18,863 nucleotides of DNA, taken from the NCBI GenBank assembly GCA_029555925.1, contig JAKPQU010000138.1:1-18863 (forward strand), given 5' to 3'. Source of the stretch: Bacillota bacterium (GTDB taxonomy: Bacteria > Eremiobacterota > SpSt-956 > JAKJGF01). This document shows positions 1 through 5,292 of this stretch, one piece after another. Under the pieces are notes generated by a model. That model saw only the letters and a list, made by a program, of their open reading frames with translations. It did not search any database and was not told where the DNA came from. A program made the position numbers and the translations under genes. Numbering within the stretch: position 1 is the first letter of the stretch; each line of letters opens with the position of its first letter.

Positions 1-117
1 GGCAAGAACAGACGAATGAGTAAAGATTATGAATATTTACCATCAAGTAGTGAAGCTTTTGTGTATATTTCGATGATAAGGCTTATGTTGAAACGCTTGG
101 TTATACAAATGGCGTAA
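1..117 (+). CDS. IS5-type transposase, C-terminal fragment (cut by window edge)
   Basis: The reading frame is open from the first base to TAA at 115-117 and encodes 38 residues. It contains KNRRMSKDYEYLPSSSEA followed by a hydrophobic YISMIRLMLKRL stretch. This ending (R-R-x-S/V-K-D-Y-E-x-L-P-x-S-S-E-A then I-x-M-I-x-L-M-L-x-R-L) is the usual C-terminus of DDE transposases of the IS5/IS4 type. The catalytic residues lie outside the window, so whether the copy is intact cannot be judged. An apparent IS terminal repeat follows directly. Recognised from memory of the family. Confidence 0.72.
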   Translation, partial: GKNRRMSKDYEYLPSSSEAFVYISMIRLMLKRLVIQMA

Positions 118-120
118 TTA

Positions 121-138
121 GGCTTTTCAGACACCCTC
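121..138. repeat. Probable right terminal inverted repeat of the IS5-type element
   Basis: Four bases after the transposase stop lies GGCTTTTCAGACACCCTC, which read inwards from the end is GAGGGTGTCTGAAAAGCC. Ends of the form GAG-G/T-GTCTGAAAA are common in IS5-type elements. It is followed by TAG (CTAG across the junction), compatible with the YTAR-type target duplication of some IS5 groups. The other end is outside the window, so this rests on position and resemblance. From here to 407 I see no gene. Confidence 0.45.
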
Positions 139-407
139 TAGTTCGCTTTGAGATAAAAAATATCCTTTGAAGCGATAAAATAATGCAGGTAAAGATAAAA
201 ATCCAAAAAGATAGTATGTGAAATATAGTAAAAGCATATCAAAATTATGGCAAATTGAAAAAATCTCTTTTTAAATAATCCTGTTTGCGGTATAATAAAA
301 ATAAGGCCGGTATAATGGGTGATCAGTTTTTCTTGGAATTGGCATAAAAAGAAGACAATAGAAATTCTCGAACGATTAATTTGCCTTAAGAAAAGTAGAC
401 AGTTTCT

Positions 408-611
408 ATGAAACTAAAAGTTATAGTCCATAAAGCAGAAGAAGGAGGCTACCGGGCAGAAGTTCCTTCTATTCCCGGCTGTGCCACTCAGGGAGATACC
501 TTTAAGTAACTGCTACAGAATCTATATGAAGCAATAGAGGGATGCCTCTCTGTGGATTTAGAAAACTGTAATATATCTGAAAAAGATAAGAGATGGGAAA
601 TTGCCGTATGA
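408..611 (+). pseudogene. hicB: hicB-type antitoxin pseudogene (one in-frame stop)
   Basis: The frame from ATG 408 begins [20 protein letters not shown] and continues with [12 protein letters not shown], the HicB signature (a partial RNase-H-like fold that neutralises HicA). After 33 codons it meets TAA at 507-509, then resumes in the same frame as LLQNLYEAIEGCLSVDLEN and ends at TGA 609-611, overlapping the hicA ATG as ATGA. Full length would be 67 codons, normal for a short HicB. Family members usually have Glu where the stop stands, so one base change explains the break. No Shine-Dalgarno sequence is visible. Confidence 0.75.
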
Positions 612-808
612 AATCAATATCCGGCAAAGAATTTACGAAAATTCTGGAAAGGAATGGATGGGAATGATCCCGTATCCAGGGCAGTCATTATATATACAGG
701 AAAAAAGGCAGTATTGTTCGGGTTCCTGTTCATGGAAATAAAGCTCTGAAAATAGGCATGCTTAAACATGTCCTAAAAATATCGGATTTATCAGAAAATA
801 ATCTTTAG
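608..808 (+). pseudogene. hicA: hicA-type mRNA interferase pseudogene (one in-frame stop)
   Basis: HicA is a small double-stranded-RNA-binding-fold toxin that cuts mRNA. The frame from ATG 608 reads MKSISGKEFTKILERNGWE, stops at TGA 665-667, and continues in the same frame as SRIQGSHYIYRKKGSIVRVP, then VHGNKALKIGMLKHVLKISD and a normal end at TAG 806-808. The catalytic His lies in the conserved G-S-H motif, which is intact downstream of the stop. The single stop comes before that His, so translation would give an inactive 19-residue peptide. Antitoxin and toxin carry independent nonsense mutations in otherwise well-kept frames, which suggests recent inactivation. Confidence 0.75.
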
Positions 809-874
809 ATATCAGGTTGAAATATATGTTCCAACAAATAAACATCATAAAGAAGAATAAAAAAAGGAGAAAAA

Positions 875-1783
875 ATGGGACAGTATGATCAAATATGGAA
901 GGAAATCATAGAAAACCTTTTCGAGGCATTTATGTATTTCTATATGCCTGATCTGGCTGAAGATGTAGATTTCTCTAAAGGATATACCTTTCTGGATAAG
1001 GAATTTTCTGCGATAGAAATAAAATCGGAAGATAGTGAGAGATTTCTGGATAAACTAATAAAAGTTTATCTGAAATCCGGAAAAGAACAATGGATTCTCG
1101 TTCATACGGAAGTACAGTTTGCAAAAGAAATAGAATTCAGTGAGAGGATGTTTAAGTATTTCTACCGGGTTTATGATAAATACAATCGTAAAATAGTAAG
1201 TATTGCTATATTTACAGGTACAAGCCAGTCTTATCAGAGAAGTTTTGATTATAATTTCTATCAGACTAAATTGATTTACGAATATAGAAGTGTAAAGCTT
1301 GTTGATTATGAAGAAGACTATCTGTTAAACCAGGGAAATCCCTTTGCTCTTATAAGTCTGGCAGTAAAATACAGCATAAAGAGCAAAACTGATGAGGAAT
1401 TGAGATATAATTTCAAGAGAAAGCTAATAAGATTAATGAATGAAAGAGGTTATACGGAAAAAGATATAAAGAATCTTTTTAATTTTGTAGAAATAATGTT
1501 AGAATTGAAAGATAAGAAATTGAATAAACTGATATTTGAAGAAATAAAAACCTGTAAAAAGGAGGGATTTAAAATGATTATGACACAGCTTGAAAAAGTT
1601 TTGAGAGAAGAGGCTATGGAAAAAGGCAGAGAAGAAGGTATAGAAAAAGGCAGAGAAGAAGGTGTGGAAAAAGGTAAGCTGGAAGTAGCAAAAAGGTTAT
1701 TAGATAAAAATTTTACTCTGGAAGACATTTCTGAAATAACAGAATTGTCTGTAGAAAAAATAAAATCACTGAAAAGTCAATAA
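875..1783 (+). CDS. Rpn/YhgA-like PD-(D/E)XK nuclease ("putative transposase" family)
   Basis: 302 residues, with a strong Shine-Dalgarno AAGGAGA seven bases before ATG 875. The N-terminal half has the Rpn/YhgA layout: an early FLDKEF segment (39-44), D59 in LDKLIKVYL, a G-x-E-x-W-I-L-x-H stretch, EVQ at 79-81 as the PD-(D/E)XK core, then RMFKYFYRVYDKY (91-103). Family members are DNA endonucleases that stimulate recombination; many are annotated as transposases. The C-terminus carries an eight-codon tandem repeat (EKGREEG twice plus EKGK, residues 249-268; DNA 1619-1678), typical of these proteins and often variable in copy number, then a helix-turn-helix-like tail (LLDKNFTLEDISEITELSVEKI). 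It is the only intact gene between hicB remnants. No inverted repeats flank it, so it need not be mobile. Confidence 0.8.
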   Translation: MGQYDQIWKEIIENLFEAFMYFYMPDLAEDVDFSKGYTFLDKEFSAIEIKSEDSERFLDKLIKVYLKSGKEQWILVHTEVQFAKEIEFSERMFKYFYRVYDKYNRKIVSIAIFTGTSQSYQRSFDYNFYQTKLIYEYRSVKLVDYEEDYLLNQGNPFALISLAVKYSIKSKTDEELRYNFKRKLIRLMNERGYTEKDIKNLFNFVEIMLELKDKKLNKLIFEEIKTCKKEGFKMIMTQLEKVLREEAMEKGREEGIEKGREEGVEKGKLEVAKRLLDKNFTLEDISEITELSVEKIKSLKSQ

Positions 1784-1855
1784 GAGCATTTAATCAGGAT
1801 GTATCAGCATAAAAAGACAACCATAGAAATTCCAAAATAATCAATTCGCTTTTCT

Positions 1856-1992
1856 GTGAAATTAAAGATTATAATCCCTGAAGCAGAAAAAGGAGGATAG
1901 CAGGTCCCGGCTGTGCCACTCAGGGAGATAACTTTGAAGAATGACTATCCAATCTATATGAAGCTATAGAAGGCTGCCTTTCTGTAGAATAA
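1856..1992 (+). pseudogene. Second, more decayed hicB-like remnant
   Basis: From GTG 1856 the sequence matches the hicB copy at 408 (VKLKIII.EAEKGG), then hits TAG, loses about 15 bases, and continues in a shifted frame with PGCATQGD, a stop, then LSNLYEAIEGCLSVE and TAA at 1990-1992. The similarity extends upstream: the stretch after GCATAAAAAGA at about 1808 resembles that at about 343. So a segment of 150-200 bp is duplicated, with the Rpn-like gene between the copies. No hicA partner follows. At least two stops and an indel make this clearly non-functional. Confidence 0.7.
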
Positions 1993-2023
1993 AGAAGACT
2001 AACAGGAGAAGAAGAGATAAAAC

Positions 2024-2310
2024 ATGTCACCTGAAGAAAAAGAACTCTTTAACGAATTTACCACGACTATAGAAGCAATAGAATCATCAGTATATGAAAA
2101 AAAACTGGAACCACTGGTAAAAAAAACCAGCAGGAAATAGAGACTATTACACTAAAAAATCAGGAACTCCATCAGGAAATATTAACTTCCCTCCATTACA
2201 CAAAAGAACATCTCTGGTCTTTAGATAAAAAACTATCCATCTTTCTCATAATCCTCACAATAACCTCTCTGGCAAACCTCATACTGCTCATACTGGTTTA
2301 TCTGAAATGA
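2024..2310 (+). pseudogene. Small coiled-coil/membrane protein gene split at an A8 run
   Basis: An ATG at 2024, preceded by AGGAG about 17 bases upstream and GAAGAG closer by, opens a frame of 38 codons (MSPEEKELFNEFTTTIEAIE...) ending at TAG 2138. One extra A in the run of eight A at 2119-2126 would join it to a second frame (NQQEIETITLKNQELHQEIL..., ending TGA 2308-2310). The joined protein would have about 95 residues: an acidic helical, coiled-coil-like N-terminal part and one C-terminal membrane segment (LSIFLIILTITSLANLILLI). I do not recognise the family. A frameshift mutation is the simplest reading; transcriptional slippage at A8 is possible. Bases 2311-2416 hold nothing I can identify. 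Confidence 0.5.
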
Positions 2311-2416
2311 TTACCGGCGATTATCTGTGCCATCTTCAGATTTTCACTCTCTACGGCCACTTCAAAACAGCTCTTTTTTCTCATAAAACCTCATGGATGG
2401 AAAGATTAATAAAAAA

Positions 2417-2540
2417 TATAGTGTATTTCATAACTTATTAGAATTTAAGTCGTCGTGACGGGTTTAATCCCTGCGCATCACGCATTACGCTTTACGCATT
2501 ACGAGGTCATTATTTATGGATAGTTATGAAACTAACTATA
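2417..2540. repeat. Left inverted arm (124 bp) of the dynamin cassette
   Basis: Order of modules: an outer 35-bp AT-rich part (TATAGTGTATTTCATAAC...), one CGTGACG unit, the link GGGTTTAATCCCTGCG, three degenerate heptamers (CATCACG, CATTACG, CTTTACG, CATTACG type), then an inner 38-bp part (GAGGTCATTATTTATGG... to CTATA). Compared with the right arm it has one extra heptamer on the inner side and lacks three on the outer side. GGG-TTTAAT-CCC at its centre and opposed heptamers let each arm fold on itself. The arm ends two bases before the TTG start of the gene, so it contains the entire 5' control region. Confidence 0.9.
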
Positions 2541-2545
2541 TTTGA
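2516..2545 (+). CDS. Possible 9-codon leader peptide in the left arm
   Basis: ATG 2516 opens MDSYETNYI, ending at TGA 2543-2545. That stop overlaps the TTG (2542-2544) of the dynamin-like gene by two bases, the arrangement used for translational coupling. No good Shine-Dalgarno sequence precedes it (GAGGTC at 2503-2508 is 7 bases away and weak). Because the arms are inverted, the same ATG-to-TAT reading exists on the opposite strand of the right arm. It may be a chance frame inside a conserved repeat. Confidence 0.2.
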   Translation: MDSYETNYI

Positions 2546-4884
2546 AACAGGAACTTTCTCCTATAATTGATAACATAATCCATATATGCAAAAAAGAAAA
2601 TTCTAATCTTACACTTTCATCCAATACTATTCAGGAAGAGAGAATGCTTCCTCTACTGGATGGATCTTTTTTCACTGATTTCTCAACATATATTACAGAA
2701 CTTGAAAAACTGAAAGAAAGACTTGACGTCAGTTTCAACCTGGTCATTATGGGAGAATTTAAATCGGGAAAATCCACTCTGATAAATTCTCTCCTTAAAT
2801 ATCCTGTTGCTTCTGTAGATGTTACTGAAATGACCTGTACGTTAAACTATATCACATGGGGAGAAAAACCTGAGGGGGAACTGTTTTACAGGGATAAAAC
2901 CGGTGAAATTATGACACTGGAGCAACTTGACAGGCTTCTGCTGGAAAAAAGAGACGATCCTGGTTTTAAAGAGAAAGTAGAGAAAATAGAAATAAGATAT
3001 AATTATGAGTCTTTAAAGGAGCTGAAAATATGGGATACGCCGGGTCTGGGGTCTATGACAGAAGATAACAGAGACAGGGTTCTGGAATTTATTCCACAGG
3101 CCGATGCTGTCTTATGGGTCTTTGACGGAACACTGCTCGGTCAGATGGAGGAAAAGAACTATCTGGATAAAGTAAAAAAGCTCGGGAAATATATATTCGC
3201 CATTGTAAATAAAATTGACGAAATAGACAGTGAAGATGCAGAAAGTGCGATAAAAGATTATATTGAAGATATTATGCCGGGATATTTCAACAGAATATTT
3301 CTCTGCAGTGCTCTTGAAGGATGGAAAGCTCTGGAAAGAAAAGATGATAAAGGATATGATGAGTCAGGAATTACAGAAATCCTGGATTACCTTGAAAACT
3401 GGATTTTCAAAAAGAAAAAATATATAGCATGTTCTTCCACAATAAATACATTGAAGGCTATCTGTGACAGTATAATGGAAAAACTCGAGCAACATTCCCA
3501 GTCACATATTCAGAGAATTAATCTAATGAATGAATTCAATAAGAAAGTAGAAGAAGGTGCAATGAGATCTCTTGAGAGAGTAAAAAAAGATATAAGAGAC
3601 TATGTAAATCACACATTCCTTGAAGAAGAACTTCAGCAGATACTCTTGCTTATAAATCAATCTCACTCAATAGATACCGATATTTTTAAAGATATTGTCG
3701 GTAATATTATACGGGAAGATGTTATAAATAATTATTCAGCCGGATATATAGAGAAAATAAAAAACCAGACAGGTGATGATTTCACATCTCTTCTCAGAGA
3801 AATTCAATTCGGTTTTGAAGGGGAAATGACAGAAAATTTTCAGTTTTGCAGGTTATGGTCAGGTAATATGGTGCAGGACAATAAAAAAATGAATGAAGAT
3901 ATTCTATCAGGTGGCATAGTTGGTACATCAGTTGCTGCTGTAGGAGCAAGTGTTTATCTTGCAGTGTTCTCATCACTGGCTCCTAAATTCACTTTTCTGG
4001 GTGCCCTTGGTACAGTAGGAGTACCGGTTATAATACTTGGAGTTATTACAACTGTAGCTTTAAGTTATTACTTTGGAGGAGACCTGGAGGATACTAAAGG
4101 TAAATGTAGAGATGCCATAAGAAAACATATTCAATTATGCAGAGAACAATATATTAAAGAATTTGTAGATAAAGATATGTATAACATACTGAAGGAATCC
4201 TATGGAAGTATGACTGAAGATATGAAAGGACAGATGGAATTCAAATTGCTTGAAGGAAAATCCGAAGAAAGCGTCAGAGACAAAATCAACTCTATGAAAG
4301 AATCGTGTGATAAGCTCGGGCATATTCGAGAAAAATTATCGGATTTCAACAATACAATCTCTTCGAAACTTACAGAACGAAAAGAGGATATAAAACAACA
4401 AAATTTTGTCATATCCAGAAAAGATCCGATGAAGGGAAAAGAAAAAATTATAAATCTTCTGCAATCAGCAAAAAGCTATGTTAAAATAAATGACAGATAT
4501 TTTTCATGTAATGATTTATCTTTACTGGAATTTATCCCATCTGAAGTTGCAATCAGAATATTACTTTATGAATTGGATAACAGAATAGGGGAACATAAGA
4601 TTTTTTTTGACAGACTTGAAGAATTCAGAAAGTCAAGAACAGGCACGGTAAGAATAAAGATTCTAAAATATAGAGACAGAAGCGGAACTCCTCTTCATGA
4701 CAGGTTTATATTTACAGAGAACTGGGCTGTTTCTGCCGGGAATTCCCTTGGAGCTATAGGTGAACATGATATAATAGTCAATTTTCTTGAAAATAGAAAG
4801 GAAAGAGAAAAGGATTTCTTTGATTTCTACTGGAATACAGATAAAATAGCCATTATAGTTAGTTTCATAACTATCCATAAATAA
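2542..4884 (+). CDS. Dynamin-like GTPase with C-terminal PLD-like domain
   Basis: 780 residues. GTPase motifs: P-loop GEFKSGKST (71-79), switch threonines in VTEMTCT (94-100), DTPG (165-168), NKID (223-226). A helical region with coiled-coil character follows (about 300-450), then two hydrophobic stretches (457-478, 485-511) matching the membrane-inserting paddle of bacterial dynamins, then another helical stalk (520-620). From about 630 comes a different module: SYVKINDRYFSCNDLSLLEF, IPSEVAIRILL, HDRFIF (719-724) and SAGNSL (731-736). That is the layout of PLD-like domains with an H-x-R/HDR motif seen in MITD1-type and several defence proteins. Bacterial dynamins remodel membranes, and some act against phages. 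The TTG start is the only start before codon 35 and has no Shine-Dalgarno sequence; ATG 2644, with GGAAGAG just upstream, is an alternative that keeps all motifs. The last nine residues and stop are encoded by the right repeat arm. No partner gene is nearby. GTPase call strong, PLD-like call moderate, defence role inferred. Confidence 0.82.
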   Translation: MKQELSPIIDNIIHICKKENSNLTLSSNTIQEERMLPLLDGSFFTDFSTYITELEKLKERLDVSFNLVIMGEFKSGKSTLINSLLKYPVASVDVTEMTCTLNYITWGEKPEGELFYRDKTGEIMTLEQLDRLLLEKRDDPGFKEKVEKIEIRYNYESLKELKIWDTPGLGSMTEDNRDRVLEFIPQADAVLWVFDGTLLGQMEEKNYLDKVKKLGKYIFAIVNKIDEIDSEDAESAIKDYIEDIMPGYFNRIFLCSALEGWKALERKDDKGYDESGITEILDYLENWIFKKKKYIACSSTINTLKAICDSIMEKLEQHSQSHIQRINLMNEFNKKVEEGAMRSLERVKKDIRDYVNHTFLEEELQQILLLINQSHSIDTDIFKDIVGNIIREDVINNYSAGYIEKIKNQTGDDFTSLLREIQFGFEGEMTENFQFCRLWSGNMVQDNKKMNEDILSGGIVGTSVAAVGASVYLAVFSSLAPKFTFLGALGTVGVPVIILGVITTVALSYYFGGDLEDTKGKCRDAIRKHIQLCREQYIKEFVDKDMYNILKESYGSMTEDMKGQMEFKLLEGKSEESVRDKINSMKESCDKLGHIREKLSDFNNTISSKLTERKEDIKQQNFVISRKDPMKGKEKIINLLQSAKSYVKINDRYFSCNDLSLLEFIPSEVAIRILLYELDNRIGEHKIFFDRLEEFRKSRTGTVRIKILKYRDRSGTPLHDRFIFTENWAVSAGNSLGAIGEHDIIVNFLENRKEREKDFFDFYWNTDKIAIIVSFITIHK

Positions 4885-4991
4885 TGACCTCGTAATGCGT
4901 AATGCGTGATGCGCAGGGATTAAACCCGTCACGCGTCACGCGTTACGCGTCACGACGACTTAAATTCTAATAAGTTATGAAATACACTATA
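4854..4991. repeat. Right inverted arm (138 bp) of the dynamin cassette
   Basis: Reverse complement of the left arm, with the inner side first. It encodes the last residues and TAA of the dynamin-like gene (4882-4884). Then come heptamers CGTAATG, CGTAATG, CGTGATG (4891-4911), the link GCAGGGATTAAACCC, four heptamers of CGTCACG/CGTTACG type (4927-4954), and the AT-rich outer part (4960-4990). In the plus-strand RNA the two heptamer blocks can pair through G-U wobbles, giving a long hairpin just after the stop codon. No T-run follows, so a role as terminator is uncertain; RNA stabilisation is equally possible. Confidence 0.9.
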
Positions 4992-5292
4992 ATGAGAGAG
5001 AAACGAGTGTTATAGGAAGAGAAATATAATTAAAACAATAAAATAGAAAGCTCTTCTTAATTCAACCTGCCCTGGTATAGAACAAAACTTATTTTTACAA
5101 AAAAATAACAACTACTATAATACATATTCATATCGTTTTTGTTTGAGACTTCTATCAGACACAGATAAATAGTTTTATTTGCCGCCGACATGTGCCATAT
5201 TTATCCATAGTTTTTTCAAACTTCAGGAAGGATTTCCCCATAGCAATGTATAAGATTCAATAAGTTTTTTCATTGAAAGGGGAATAAAGCGA
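4992..5292 (+). other. Intergenic leader of the GAF/GGDEF gene
   Basis: About 300 bases without an open gene on either strand. It holds one promoter candidate (5094-5121) and, near its end, the Shine-Dalgarno sequence AAGGGG (5277-5282) for the TTG start at 5293. The 170-base untranslated leader implied by that promoter shows no riboswitch consensus that I recognise; in particular it does not match the c-di-GMP-I riboswitch. Confidence 0.5.
5094..5121 (+). promoter_or_regulatory. Candidate sigma-70-type promoter for the 5293 gene
   Basis: TTTACA (5094-5099), 16-base spacer, TATAAT (5116-5121). The -10 box is perfect and the -35 box has one mismatch to TTGACA. Orientation and distance suit transcription of the GAF/GGDEF gene. 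AT-rich surroundings make chance -10 boxes common. Confidence 0.4.

Larger units (their letters stand above)
2417..4991. mobile_element. Candidate inverted-repeat-bounded cassette carrying one dynamin-like gene
   Basis: Two near-identical inverted arms (2417-2540 and 4854-4991) enclose a single gene. Matching stops abruptly at both edges: 2416 against 4992 outside, and 2541 against 4853 inside. Excluding whole heptamers, the 117 shared positions align without a mismatch that I can see. No transposase or recombinase is encoded inside, and I see no convincing target duplication at the outer edges. It could be a non-autonomous MITE-like carrier, a product of two inverted insertions of one repeat, or an invertible segment. 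The arms are direct observation; mobility is inference. Confidence 0.5.

Noticed and set aside
608..808. TGA in hicA as tryptophan or glycine in a variant genetic code
   Set aside because: TGA properly ends pth and the GT39 gene, and the partner hicB is broken by TAA instead.
875..1783. Rpn-like gene as an active transposon
   Set aside because: No terminal inverted repeats or target duplications surround it; the family label transposase does not by itself show mobility.
4663..4932. Antisense 89-codon frame running through the right arm
   Set aside because: It is a shadow of the dynamin-like gene and repeat arm, without a ribosome site or family resemblance.
4992..5292. Riboswitch in the leader of the GAF/GGDEF gene
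   Set aside because: No known consensus, including c-di-GMP types, could be matched by eye, and there is no clear expression platform.
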